Positions 50,153-61,208 are shown, numbered from the stretch's first letter. The stretch: DNA of 64,000 bases from Cristatella mucedo (GCA_009760855.2 WPIO01000002.1:7870001-7934000), one strand, 5' to 3'. Translations and numbers: made by a program. Notes: a model not told the origin generated them from the letters alone.

Positions 50153-50332
50153 TCCCAAAGTGGAACATGTAACTGAAGCAGTTTACTTAAAGACTACCCA
50201 AATAACTGCTGAGGTGACTGAGTGCTGCTCTGATGCTGCCAAAGCTGCCTTGCTTATCTGTGACCTTACCGGTGATGGTGCGATCGCTACAAATCATGTT
50301 TTCATTTACAACCCTCATTACGTACTCAAATA
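50153..50332 (+). CDS. Candidate terminal exon, unidentified
   Basis: A textbook acceptor precedes it: a pyrimidine-rich CCCTACCCTCCTTGTGTCC, then ATTAG. The open frame that follows contains PKVEHVTEAVYLKTTQITA and AALLICDLTGDGAIATNHV, and stops at TAG after HYVLK. The exon would begin with the third base of a codon. Composition is that of a soluble globular protein. No AATAAA lies close downstream. No family was recognised. It is among the better host-exon candidates in the window. Confidence 0.35.
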
Positions 50333-50879
50333 GGAGTCGTGTTTTGGGAGTGTGACAGTGCTGTTTATCATATGCTTGTACGTTACGATAGCGGAGAATA
50401 ATGCTTGTCGATTACATGCTTTGCCCGATGGTTTCTCATCTCATTTCTGTAAACGTTGGAAGCCTTTTCGCTGGCGATTGTGCTGTGAAATTGTTTTTTA
50501 TGCTGTGGTATCCTAGACATTTAATCCCAGTGAACGCTGTTTACTTTATTTTCGCTTTATTGTTTATCTTTGCACCCCTGCAAGTCAACCAAGCTCTTGC
50601 GTATACGACCATACTAAATTTGTTGAATCGGCGTGTCGTAAAAGCAAATGGATTGAACTCGGTGCTCTAGTTTGAAGTAGCTTTTTAATTGCTCACTGCA
50701 TTTTGAAGTCTCCCAGTATGTCTTTGCTCAGCTAAGCGATCCGATGAATATAGCCCACCATAAGGCTGAATTTCTAGCTGAATTTCAAGGCAAGAAAATC
50801 TTAATTAATGCAATTCTTCCTAAAGAAGCAGATATTGTGCCAGCAGCTGTTAGTAGCTGCCAATGTAATGGTTAGGTTA
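50333..50879. other. No recognisable feature
   Basis: A hydrophobic 89-codon frame at 50401-50670 has no family resemblance. Confidence 0.35.
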
Positions 50880-51137
50880 ACGCACCTATCTATGACAGCA
50901 TTTAGTGTCACCCCGTGATTTGTCCTTTATGTGCTTATACGTGCTGACACTGCTGCATGCTACCACTAACCGCACTTGCATGCTGACCCTGTGCATGTCA
51001 CCCGTAACCATGTTATTTATGTAGTTTATCAAGCATGAAACCACTCACCATTCGATCGTGTTTCCTTAGCAACAAATGTAAAGCGCCTAGAAAGAGATTG
51101 AGTTCTCTGAGGGCACTTTATCAAGTGTATTAATACT
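50880..51137 (+). mobile_element. LINE-A, 3' UTR only
   Basis: It contains ATGACAGCATTTAGTG, TTTATGTGCTTATACGTGCT, CATGCTGACCCTGTGCATGT, AACAAATGTAAAGCGCCTAG and GAGGGCACTTTATCAAGTGT, matching the 3' end of the other copies. It is 5'-truncated just after the coding region. Confidence 0.85.
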
Positions 51138-52246
51138 CTTAGGTGGAATCCTTAAGCTTTTAAGCTCAAGAAGAAAAATTGAACTTTTCTACATTGCTTA
51201 TGACGTTGATGCTATGCTGAAAACATCACCAACATAGCATACCAGAGATTGACTGCTGTAGCTTTTCGCCCGTTTTTATTTATAGACCACACGACGTTCT
51301 AATTTTACTAACTTCGATTGGAACTTGGCAATGCGCAAATTAATTTGTGAAAAAGTACAATCAAGCTTTGTGAGAACGTATACGCTGACTGTGGTGACGG
51401 TTTACCAAAATTTTGGTTGGAGAGGAGCGGTGTTTTTGCGTTCTTGCTACCAGGTATGGCTTTTATTCCCGTTTTCAAGCATTTATTTTCACATTTCTTG
51501 TGTGATATATCCTAGCTTTCAAGCCACGTACAGGTGCCTCATTTGGAATCTTACTGCCTTCATAGATTACTACCTACGTCACCGAGACTTAGAGCGGTTC
51601 ATTCTAGATAGTTGGTAGGATGCCTTAGAGCCCGGATTTAAAATTTGACAACGACTTGCGAAAGTACCTTACCAACCGTAACGAGTATTCGTACGAACCT
51701 TCAAAAACATAGTGAAGAACATACTTCTTTCAAAAGAATTGAGGTAGCGTGAAATGCCATGATTATGCTAAACAATGAGCCAAAAATGCGACAATCTTTC
51801 GATTGGAAGGGATACAAGTGATCGAAGGAAAGCTTAACGTTAACGGAAAGCGAAAGAGGCAGTCCAGCTGTCAATTATCACTGTGCGTTCAACACAAAAT
51901 CGCCTGCTAAAGCTAGAGAAGCTACACGTAGGAAGCGCCCTATGGCAGAAGCAGTCGCAGTGTTCACGAGACGGCGTGCAGCGAAAAGACCCTGCGGCTC
52001 GTATTAGTAACAGCAGCGCCGCAAAAAGGAATACAATCATTGCTGCAGACTGCAAGACTACTCCGCTTGTATATAAGAGTACGCTAGGACCGGCAAATGG
52101 CTATTCTTGTAGGCGGAGTATTCCAATATACGATATTCTTATACGTTCGCGGCAGTCGACTGTACATCTCACTCGCGATGGACTGCAGAGGCGGCGGCCA
52201 TTTTCATGCTCTCAAATCAGAGCTCCTCCCGCGATGGTTCAGGGTA
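51138..52246. other. No recognisable gene
   Basis: The frame ending near 51618 contains CLIWNLTAFIDYYLRHRDL after an acceptor-like ATATCCTAG at 51504-51512. A plus-strand 141-codon frame starts at 51883. Neither has a recognisable domain. Confidence 0.35.
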
Positions 52247-53697
52247 ATAATAATAATAATAATAATGCACTTGATAAAGCGCACTCGGAGAACTTAATCT
52301 CTCTCTAGGCGCTTTATATTTGCTGCAAAGGGAAATGCAATTGAAATGGTGAGTAAAATCATGCTTGATAAACAAACAAAAGGAATAACATGGACATGCA
52401 CAGGGTCAGCATGCAAATGTGGTTAGTGGCAGCATGCACAGTGTCAGCACGCATAAGCACATCAAGGAAGAATCACAGGGACCCACTAAACGCTGTCCTA
52501 AATAGGTGTGTTTTTAAGTTCTTTTTAAATGTGGTAAGGTTCTGTTCAGGGGATGTTCTGACGCAAGTCGGGAGAGAGTTCCAGGCTTTGGGAGCATACA
52601 AACTAAGTGCATGGTCTCCAAAGGATTTGAGGTTTGTACGGGGTATTTGTAGACTGTTGGATTCCGAAAAGCGGGTGCTACGATGCTTGGCCTGATGGGG
52701 GAGTATATCTGAGAGATAGGCTGGAGCCAAAGAATGAAGGGACCTAAAAGTGAGCGACAAAACCTTGAAGTCAATCCGTTGTTTGACTGGTAGCCAGTGC
52801 AGGTCGGCGAGAAGTGGAGTAATGTGGCAACTGCGACGCTCACGACAGACAAGCCTAGCTGCAGAGTTTTGCACCAGCTGCAATCGCCTGATCACACATG
52901 CCGGTAGACCAGCGAGCGGTGAGTTGCAGAAGTCGAGACGGGATGTCACGAATGCATGGACCAACTTGGACGTGGTATCCTTATCTAAACAAGCCCGAAT
53001 TTTAGCAATATTATGAAGCTGAAAATAGGCAGATTTGACTGTGGAGCTGATGTGGTCGTCTAACGAGAGGTCGCTTTGGAATATGACACCTAGATTTCGA
53101 GCTGATTTAACTAGAGATATGCTGGCAGAGCCAATTTTGAGCGTCAGCCTTTCTAATTTGTGAATCACACTGGGTTTGCCCATAACTAGTAAGTTAGTTT
53201 TATCATCATTTAGTTTTAGAAAATTTGCTGCCATCCATGTGCGGATGTCATCAATATATGCAGTAAGTGAGTTGAGAGAGTTTGAGGTGCTCGAAGGCTG
53301 CGAGGGATCAAAGCAAAGTTACAACTGAGACAAACTGAGTGTCATCCGCATAGAAGTGAAAGCCTAGATTGTGCTTGGCAATCACATCAGCAAGAGGCAG
53401 AGTATAAACCGTGAAAAGAACCGGACCTAGCACGAAGCCCTGAGGTACCCCATATTTCAGAGGTACTTCAGATGATCTTTGTTCATTCACGTCAATACTC
53501 TGGAGTCACCCACTGAGATAGGACTTGAACCACTGCAGAGCAGTGCCAGTGATGCCCAGGCGAGATGAGAGGCGCTCTAGAGGAACTTTGTGATTGACTG
53601 TATCAAAAGCTGCCGAAAGATTGATCAAAATAAGCAGAGACACTCTACCCATGTCTGCATTCCTAAGTAGGTCGCTGTAGGGTTCCCGATGATTCGA
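52247..53697 (-). mobile_element. LINE-A, longest copy, with reverse-transcriptase domain
   Basis: This is the most informative copy. In minus-strand order it shows NLSAAFDTVNH (motif with the first catalytic Asp), [33 protein letters not shown] (the catalytic YADD), FLKLNDDKT, ARNLGVIFQSDLS, SRLDFCNSPLAGLP, LHWLPVKQRIDFK, LAPAYLSDILP and AWNSLPTCVR. These are motifs 3-7 and the thumb of a CR1/L2-group non-LTR reverse transcriptase. The final 253 codons (52473-53234) are intact. A TGA follows SYLSG and a frameshift follows the YADD block near 53310, so the enzyme cannot be made. The endonuclease and the 5' half are missing. The 3' end is the conserved tail plus (TTA)n. Confidence 0.92.
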
Positions 53698-55673
53698 GGG
53701 AGGGGCAGAGGCAGTGGACGAAATTGAAAATAGTAGGATAGACCGCCGCTCGCGTGAAAGTCCTACTACTACCCTAAAAATGCTAAAAGAAAAGAAAAAA
53801 GATACAGCCTCTGTAAATGAGCCTTAACGCAATGATAGACCTCCACGTGGCAGCATCCCAATCGAACATACGGGTGGTTGCTATTGGTGCGCTCTGCCTA
53901 TGAAGGCCGTGACGTCTCGATATTGTAAGCTCTGGTTTATTTGAGGAAGGACGGTAAGACACTCAACAGCAGCGGAGAAGTGACCAGCGCAACCGAATCG
54001 TTTGACCACTAAATTATACACATACGCCGCTACTGCATATGATTAAGAAGCCAGCATATTACAAAGTAAAAATATACCACTAGCCTTTACCCATTGAAAA
54101 TTACAGGAGACTTCATTAGTGTTTGGAAAGTGAGCTTGAGAGTGTCTTCTGACCTTGCACGTGAACCTTGAAAGGGAACCTCGAAATCCTGTCTTACTAA
54201 AGCAAAATCTGTACAGAATAAAAGGAAAACTGTATTTAAAATATTTTAAAATACTTATCCTATCTAATCTAATTCTTATCAAACGAACTTACAGATATTT
54301 TTTCGACATTACAATGAAATGTTATTCTGACCTATAAGGACCCATCTCCTAATTCGCGTTCATATGCCCGCTCGCTCTCTTCCCACTGGTAAGCGCCGGC
54401 TACCAAATAAGCAGTGACTCCAGTTTATGGTGCCGACATACTCAAATAAATTCAAGTTACAGAAGTGAATTCAATGCATTAACATATACAGGTAGTTATG
54501 CTCGTAAAATTCATAAAATACTACACTTTTCTTTATTTAATCGAAAAGCAGCTCACAGCTGCATGCATACGTTCAAGTCATTTTGACAGCTTTGACAGCT
54601 GGCTTTGGGCGAGCATATTATTGGGCTACTAATTAATGAGATAAATCTTAAAATTCTAGAGATTACGTGCGTAAAACAGCAGTGCGCCTTATAAGAAGAG
54701 TAGGCGGCGGACGAGTCACTTAAACAGACACCTTTGCCACCTTCGGGGTCTCACCTGGAGAGAGAATGTAGCCGTCAGATGGTAAAAGCATTTCTGGGTG
54801 GGCCATGTCACCGTAGAGCAGAGTGGTTGCTCAAAACTGAGATACTAATGCCACCAGTTCAAAAATCTTTGGTCCATCGATGAGACTTTAACGAGCGCAG
54901 TGAGAGGATGCTGCACAATATCGACTCTCTAATGCGTACCCTACTAAGTCACGTGGGTCGCATTGAGCCCCTCACTATCGAGTCGGAAATTAAAATTCCG
55001 ACTGCCAGCTACAAAATACAGATATTTGTGGAAATGGATTTCTATTTTGCATGAAAGAATTGTGCATGCTATCACTAACCAATTTACATGCTGCCTTTTA
55101 AGCATTCATAATTGGCGAATGCCCAAAAATGGTCAACAGCTCGCGGCCGATGACTTTCGAAACGCAATTTTGAGGGAACCAGGAATCTGAAAGAGAATTA
55201 GTTCACCAAAGGTGCTAAATTAACAATTTTCTAGAATTATTATTACTATTTACAAGTACATAAGTGTACTGCTGCATATAGATGGGCATATATTGGTGCA
55301 TATGTATAGGGTATGGGAATGTGAGCGAATGAGTGAATGTTTAATTACTTTAGTCATTTGGACAAAGCTAATGACAACGTACAGCATAGAGAGGCAAGCA
55401 AAGGTTCATCGTGAATCCTCTCGCATTTTAGTTGTTTTCTAAAAAAAATTATTCTTTTGGCTTCGAAAATATTACCTTCGAATCACCGAATGCACGTCCA
55501 GCAGTCAGTACATCACGAAAGTGAAAACAAGTTCAGACAAGGAAAGTTTTATAATCCAATGTGCAGGCGGTGGAGTTTCTTAGAATAATAAACTTCAAAG
55601 ATCTTGTTCAGGCTCTTTTATACCAGTAAGTATGAGGGGTTAGGGTAAAAACATTACGGCACGTGGCATATCT
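53698..55673. other. No recognisable feature
   Basis: AT-rich DNA flanking the LINE. The frames at 54043-54282 and 54963-55190 have no coding character. Confidence 0.4.
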
Positions 55674-55810
55674 TTACTAATTAAAGCGATAACGTTCGTC
55701 CGCCACGCGGCAAGATGGCGACCAGTACTTCCGGGAGCGACGTGCAATATATACGTAAATTTATGTCCAGTATTGCATTTTTACTATCAATCAGTGAAGC
55801 GAGTCAACAG
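55674..55810 (-). repeat. UR1 dispersed repeat, copy 3
   Basis: Inverted relative to the 20.8-21.2 kb pair. On the minus strand it reads GTTGACTCGCTTCACTGATT, then GCCATCTTGCCGCGTGGCGG and ATCGCTTTAATTAGT, the same block order as copies 1 and 2. The middle is shorter than in copy 1. Confidence 0.65.
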
Positions 55811-55859
55811 GCAGTGAGCACTATTAAAAGAATATATTCTATACAATTCACAAGAGTGA

Positions 55860-56870
55860 ACGTGACTGACGAAAATGAATGAAGCAAACTAAATGTGAGT
55901 GACAGGATCTTGAAGTCGAGGCTGTACTTGATTGAGAGCCAGTGCATGTCAAAGAGAACTGACTGCTGTGACGTGGCAGTTGCAACGTTTGCTCCAGGTA
56001 AGCCTAGCTGCCGGTTTTCAGTAAGGGATTTTTTGCAGATGCAGAAGACCTTCAAATCGAGAGTTACAGAAGTCTAGAAGAGATGTCACAAACGCATTAA
56101 TTCATTAATTTGGTTATTTTTTCCTTATGAGCAGGCACCCAAATTTTTTCAATGCCGGATAAAAGAGAGCAGGCAGGCTCAACTGTGGATCTGATGATGT
56201 CATTTAGCTAATAATAATTCTTTGAATAAGAAGGAAGGAGTCTGCGCGGAGGCTACAGGAAATTTTGGGCAAAGTTTGAGGACGAAGTTTTTAAGCTGAC
56301 TGTCAGTAGGTGTGCATGCCCCGAACTACTAATTGATGGTTGATCTAGAGCTCATGTAACTGTCATCCGAATGCGAATATGCGCAATGCGAGCTGCAAGA
56401 TACATTGAGAGTCTGGAAATAAACAATTTACGGTTAGAGCTGAGTGCCAACTGCACAGGCAGGCAAACTAAGAGTATACATGGTAATGACATGAGAAAAA
56501 GGAAAATATCGATTGTAAACAAAAGTGACGAAGGACAGATGTCTATAGCACCCATCCTAAAAATGGCTTACCGGATGTAAGGCAGGTGGCCGTTGATATC
56601 AACGCGCAGACGCCTCTCACTTTCAAGTTCAAAATCATCGCTGTGCGATGACATAATAATAATAATAATGCACTTGATAAAGCACCCTCAGAGAACTTAG
56701 TCTCTTTCTAGGCGCTTTACATTTGCTGCAAAGGGAAATGCAATTGAATGGTAAGTAAAATAATGCTTGAAAAACAAACAAAATGACGATAACGTTCATG
56801 GCGAAAACAAGCACTCAAGAGGGCTTGGTAATTAATGGTATCAAAAGCCACCGACGACAGAGGCTGCTAT
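55860..56870 (-). mobile_element. Old LINE-A-like relic, interrupted
   Basis: Minus-strand blocks lie in the order of a reverse transcriptase. GGTGGCTTTTGATACCATTA (A-A-F-D-T block) lies at 56820-56855. LLFTIDIFLFLMSLP-type sequence (the GPLLFTIYT region) is near 56520. The YADDTQ block is degraded near 56362. Then come antisense matches to the R-I-D-F-K and N-S-A-A-R blocks at 55890-56080. Sequence decay is strong. A younger LINE-A tail sits inside it at 56655-56790. Confidence 0.55.
56655..56790 (-). mobile_element. LINE-A 3' tail inserted in older relic
   Basis: Minus strand: ATTCAATTGCATTTCCCTTT, GCAGCAAATGTAAAGCGCCT, GAGGGTGCTTTATCAAGTGC and ATTATTATTATT. It is well preserved compared with the relic on both sides, so it inserted later. 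Confidence 0.8.
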
Positions 56871-57159
56871 ACTTGCAGAGGTGAAGTTAGGTTGCTTGAA
56901 AACAAATATTTACTTCTTCGAGATCCTTTTGAATCACAGCAGTAATAATAGCTTAGTCGCCGAGACAACCATTCAAGACGGCAAACTAGTCGATGCATAT
57001 GGAGAGAAGGCCAGAGCACTGCAGCGTCTGGCATAGAGGTTTCCGTCATACGCACTAATAAATAAGTGTATTTGCCTTAGAATAAAGAACACTATGAGAC
57101 TTGGGTGTTCTTCGGTTTTCTAGAATCAATGACGCTGATGGCCGAAGAGCTCCACAGAG

Positions 57160-57325
<166 letters not shown>

Positions 57326-57333
57326 AGCAGAGC

Positions 57334-58013
57334 TGTCGCTCACATTTAGGTCCCACCATTCTTTGGCCTGAGCCTACCTATCAGATCTACTGCCCCATCA
57401 GGCTAAGCATCGCACCACTCGCTTTTCGGAATCTAACTGTTTACCTATACCTCGTACAAACCTCAAATCCTTTGGAGACCGTGCATTTAGTTCGTATGCT
57501 CCCAAAGCCCGGAACTCACTCCCGACTTCAGTCACGACATCCCCTGACTTGATCACATTTAAAAAGAATTTAAAACGCCCCTATTTATGACAGCATTTAG
57601 TGGGTCCCCGTGATTCGTCTTTTATGTGATTATGCGTGCTGACACTGTTGCATGCTGCCAATAACTACAGATGGCACACTAGGTAAGGCGGTTGCTTTCA
57701 CGACCTCGGGACCGAGGCCGTGGGTTCGATTCCTGCGGTGGGTGATTCTCTATTGCCTCTGCAAGCGGTGGTGATAGCCAGAAAGGCTCTTCTGTAGCTA
57801 TACAAAAAGAGGCTGTTTAATCAGCTAGGATTTATTTATTTACTTGGATGCTGACCCTGTGCATATCACCAGTAACCATATTAATTATGTTGTTTATCAA
57901 GCATGATACCACTCACCATTCGATCGTGTTTCTTTTGCAACAAATGTAAAGCACCTAGAAAGAGATAGAGTTCTCCAAGGGTGCTTTATCAAGCGTATTA
58001 TTATTATTATTAT
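57334..58013 (+). mobile_element. LINE-A, 5'-truncated, containing a nested SINE-A
   Basis: It starts at TGTCGCTCACATTTAGGTCC, the block encoding V-L-S-L-T-F-R. It continues through PAYLSD-like, TNLKSFGDRAFSSYAPKA-like and WNS(L)P sequence, then the 3' UTR. It is interrupted at 57668-57846 and resumes with GGATGCTGACCCTGTGCATA. It ends in the conserved tail and (TTA)n at 58000-58013. Its left end abuts an AG tract. Confidence 0.85.
57668..57846 (+). mobile_element. SINE-A nested in LINE-A
   Basis: A box GATGGCACACTAGGTAAGGC, palindrome CACGACCTCGGGACCGAGGC, a perfect-consensus B box GGTTCGATTCC, body GCAAGCGGTGGTGATAGCCA, AAAGGCTCTTCTGTAGCTAT, end GAGGCTGTTTAATCAGCTAG and an ATTTATTTATTTA tail. 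The surrounding LINE-A 3' UTR is split at TAACTACA/CTTGG. A long target duplication is not evident. Confidence 0.88.
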
Positions 58014-58138
58014 GAAAGCTTAGCTGGCGGGTAGGTGGCGACTTTTAAATAATCCAAGTTCTTTATGGAGACCGTTTCTTAAGATCTTGCTGCAGCATGA
58101 ATGTCATTTACTTAATTAGATAACCTAGTTACGGCAGC

Positions 58139-58285
58139 ATGACTTACGCTAATAATTGTATGAACGAGCACAATAACGTAGGTGCCGGTGAAGGCATTTG
58201 TGGGCTAATTAAACTCATCGAAACAACGCTGAAGGAAACTAAACCAGGCTCACCAAAGCGCAAAGCCGGGCCACTCAGCTCTCAA
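58139..58285 (+). CDS. Candidate 5' exon, unidentified
   Basis: An ATG-initiated frame of 49 codons with GAGEGICGLIKLIETTLKE followed by a basic KPGSPKRKAG stretch, ending at CAA|GTAAGG, a good donor. The frame actually stays open to 58444, so the donor use is inferred. Codon phase at the donor is 0. The next candidate exon at 60508 needs two bases from a previous exon, so the two do not join directly. No family was recognised. Confidence 0.25.
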
Positions 58286-58917
58286 GTAAGGCTCCGCACC
58301 TCTTTTGTCTCAGCAAGTAACCGACGGCCGTTACAGAGCATTCCAAAGTCAATCCTCCGTTCGATAGTGATTGAAGTGCCCCTAGCCTTACAAATCCTGG
58401 TTTCACATCACATAGCAAAACAAAGGATTTATTCAGAAATCTAAATGGGAATTAAATGCACGAAGCCAGGTAGTGGATTTCAATTTTTTGTCCATGGGCA
58501 CAAAGCGTATTTTCCTACAACGTTGTTTTTAAAATAATTAGAAAGTATCTATTGTTCGACACAACAATTTATTTGCTTATTGTTTGCTATGATTTTGGTA
58601 GGCTAAATTTTGCTCTCCTGATTGCACGATGCAGTCCATGGTTGCAGAATAGAAAATTCAAGGACTTTGAATGACATGTATAACAAAACGTATCGGACTA
58701 AAATCAGAGTTAAACTGCTGCAATGTTGTGAAAATACAGCTGAACTCATATTTTAAATATCTCTGTGATCCTTCAAGTAATGGCCGACAAGGCGCAGAAG
58801 CTAGATTGTAAATAAAGTTGGATAAATGTCACAAGCACGCACCTCGACAAGCTGCACACACGTACTCGATCTACAAAGATTCGACAAGCTGGAGTCCAAG
58901 GCGCAAATAGTGGGATG
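58286..58917. other. No recognisable feature
   Basis: A strong acceptor-like CACCTCTTTTGTCTCAG lies at 58296-58312, too close to the preceding donor for an intron. Otherwise plain AT-rich DNA. Confidence 0.35.
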
Positions 58918-59955
58918 TGTATGTAATTTATCTCCGTCTGCAACTTTACACAGCCAAAAAAACTATGCGGGTGTTGCACAGGAGAGTTTTGTCTAGCAAA
59001 CTCAAAGCCTAAGCAGCTTCCGGTACGTATTCTGGAGCCCAAAGACTTCATCTCGCGGTAGCAAAGAGTGAAAAGTAAAAAGCATGGCTGAGTCAGGAAA
59101 GCAGGTGAGGTAGTGATTAGCATGGAAAAAGAAGCTCAGAACGATTAGAAAGGATGTGCCGTAGTCGGAAGCAGAACAGTAGATGTCGATTCATAAGAAT
59201 TGTGAAAGTGAGTTCCACTCTCTAGGACCTGCAGAGCAAAAGCTTTTGTCGTCAACGGCCTATAAGCGGATAAAATGGAACAGCTAATTTATTGCCCATA
59301 GATGATCTGAAGGCACGAGGAGGCTGAAACTGGTGTGGCAGTTCAGCTAGTTAGGAAGAATCCAAGCCATGGCAGGCCTTATGGGTCAGTGCAAGAACTT
59401 TTCTCAGTATCCGTTGATCAACCGGCAGCCATACAAGCTCTTTCAGCAAAGGAGACAAATGGTCAAATCTCTGGGACTTGAAGACTAGCCTTGCAGCCAC
59501 ATTCAACACCAGCTGCAGCGGCCGAGTGGCTTTTTTCGATAGCCCAGCTAAAATGGAATTGCAATAATTTAGCCGAGACTGATCTAAGGAGCTAGTTAAA
59601 TTTTTTGCAAGTTATCGTGGAAGACAGTTTCTAATCTTAGATAGGGCTCGTACGTTATGGCTAACCGTCAAAGCAGTCTTCTTAGCGATACTTTCAAAAT
59701 TTAGGCAGCTGTCAAAGACGATACCGAAATTCCGAGCACACGGTAGTGGTCGCACGACAGCATCACCTATTAGAAGGGGCGAGTGTCTGCGAGGCCAGAA
59801 TTCAGTTTATCAGTCGCTGCAGCAGATTCCGAAGGTTTAAATGGCAAATGCAGCTGAGTATCACCAGAAGAAAAGTGAGAACTTCTTGCATTAGCCCGAA
59901 TCACTTTTTTCAGAGGTTGAGTATAAATTAAAAACGGCAAAGGACCGAGGACGGA
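58918..59955 (-). mobile_element. LINE-B, longest copy
   Basis: Minus-strand order: GSVLGPLPFLIYTQPL, HFSSGDTQLHLPF (the position of the catalytic Y-A-D-D-T-Q, here mutated), RNFGIVFDSCLNFESIA, LSKIRNCLP, DQSRLNYCNSILAGL, LQLVLNVAARLVF, LVWLPVDQRILRKVL and a THKACHGL block. The 3' region follows, ending GTTGCAGACGGAGATAAATTACATAC. It is a CR1/L2-group non-LTR element distinct from LINE-A in both protein and tail. Stop codons and loss of the catalytic motif make it non-functional. The 5' part is missing and another element's tail lies directly beside it. Confidence 0.82.
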
Positions 59956-59957
59956 CC

Positions 59958-60110
59958 CTTAATAATAATAATAATAATAATATAATACATTTGTATAGCG
60001 CCCTCAGAGAATACTTGTGGGACTTCAAAGGGAACTGGTCTGGTGGACGAGACCTGATCCCCGCACGACGCGGATTAAAAAGCAATCGGACAAGTAAGAT
60101 TTGAACTGCG
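59958..60110 (-). mobile_element. Retroposon tail with B-box-like motif
   Basis: Minus strand: GCAGTTCAAATCTTAC (B-box-like), then TTTGAAGTCCCACAAGTATT, CTGAGGGCGCTATACAAATG and TATTATATTATTATTATT. The 3' block is of the LINE-A/SINE-B type. An A box is not clear, so this may be a third SINE type or a truncated one. Confidence 0.5.
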
Positions 60111-60507
60111 CCAATGCCAGATCAAGTAGGTTGTCGTGATCAGCAGGGTCGAACACAGTTGATGAAGATGAATGGATCCATGATTCAGAGACCGGTAACT
60201 CGGTTATTAATAATGTCGAGATCGCTAAATTCTTTATTTATAATATGTTGCTTCCAGCTTACATCAGAATTAGACATAGTTTGCATAATCATTCTTTTCT
60301 TAAACGAGGGGATCGTCAACAGTTTTGATCTTATATCTAGCATGCTTGTCTTTAGAAGGTCCCTCACTCGAATACTTGAATAGTGGATGCATCTTAAAAA
60401 TGCATTTTCTTGAAATTCTGCATTAAAAAAGAATTTAATTTTTGCATGTTACTGCAGAGAGAGAGTGAGTAGTAAATAGCTATTTTTGATTGACCTAGCC
60501 TCAACAG

Positions 60508-60700
60508 GCTACTTGCACCCAGCAGATACACTTCGCTACGTGTGTGGGAATTTCTCAAGAGAAGAGCAAAAAAGTACTTTGTGAAAGCGTCTGCCAAATT
60601 AATCGAGGAATGCAAAGCGCGTGCCTGTCGGAATCAGTACAAGCCGTGGGGCACTTCACTGCAAAGCGAACACTGCAAGCGAACTCTTGAAGAAAGTAAG
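60508..60700 (+). CDS. Candidate internal exon, unidentified
   Basis: An acceptor-like ACCTAGCCTCAACAG is followed by 64 open codons and then AAG|GTGAGC, a near-optimal donor. An alternative donor, AAA|GTAAGG, lies 5 bp earlier. The translation includes LRVWEFLKRRAKKYFVKAS, KLIEECKARACRNQYKPWG and EHCKRTLEESK. It is Lys/Arg/Glu-rich and predicted helical. A stop lies just upstream of the acceptor, as expected for an exon edge. No family was recognised. Together with 61055-61208 it is the best case for a spliced host gene in the window. Confidence 0.4.
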
Positions 60701-60932
60701 GTGAGCAATTGCTGCTCGCTAGACGGAACTCTTGCACAGTATCTTGCAATATACGTACAGTTGTATTTTAAATTTAGATAACTCTAGTACATTCAAAAGC
60801 TGGTGAAGGGGGAAAAACGAGCCACGAAAAATTGAGCTGAAATGAAAGAATGACTGGCAGGAGCCGACCGACCACTCAAGCAGCTGGTACGCCTGCACGG
60901 CGGACCCTTCCAAAGGTCGCACAGGCCCATGA

Positions 60933-61018
60933 ATCCACGATGTGGGATCCACGATGTGGGATCCACGATGGGGAGCGTGCCTCCCCATAGTGGATCCACA
61001 TCGTGGATCCACATGTGG
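60933..61018. repeat. Long hairpin built from 14-bp direct repeats
   Basis: The left arm contains about three tandem copies of CCACGATGTGGGAT. The centre is GGGGAG-CGTGC-CTCCCC. The right arm (from 60981) reads ATAGTGGATCCACATCGTGGATCCACATG (positions 60987-61015), complementary to the left arm with one mismatch and one bulge. The stem is about 35 bp with a 5-nt loop. It lies within the possible intron between the two candidate exons. Confidence 0.85.
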
Positions 61019-61054
61019 CTTTAAATAAGCTCAGCTTTATTTTTTAATTACTAG

Positions 61055-61208
61055 AGAACCTCTACGAGCGGGCATATTGTCAGGAATTGCGAAGCACGCT
61101 GAGGCAGCGCCCCGTGAGCTGCACCACTATTTGACAACGCTATCGACAAAGCCCGGCGATCAATCATTCAAGATCGGGCCCGAACTCGTGCGTTCGGCAT
61201 CTGGCTGA
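61055..61208 (+). CDS. Candidate terminal exon, unidentified
   Basis: A textbook acceptor (CTTTATTTTTTAATTACTAG) precedes an open frame containing EPLRAGILSGIAKHAEAAP, RELHHYLTTLSTKPGDQSF and KIGPELVRSASG, then TGA at 61206-61208. Codon phase fits the 60508 exon only if the upstream exon uses its earlier GTAAGG donor and this one the AG two bases later. No AATAAA was seen nearby. No family was recognised. Confidence 0.35.

Noticed and set aside
56371-56580. Plus-strand ATG frame of 69 codons that looks exon-like
   Set aside because: The DNA aligns in antisense with the reverse-transcriptase region of an old LINE.
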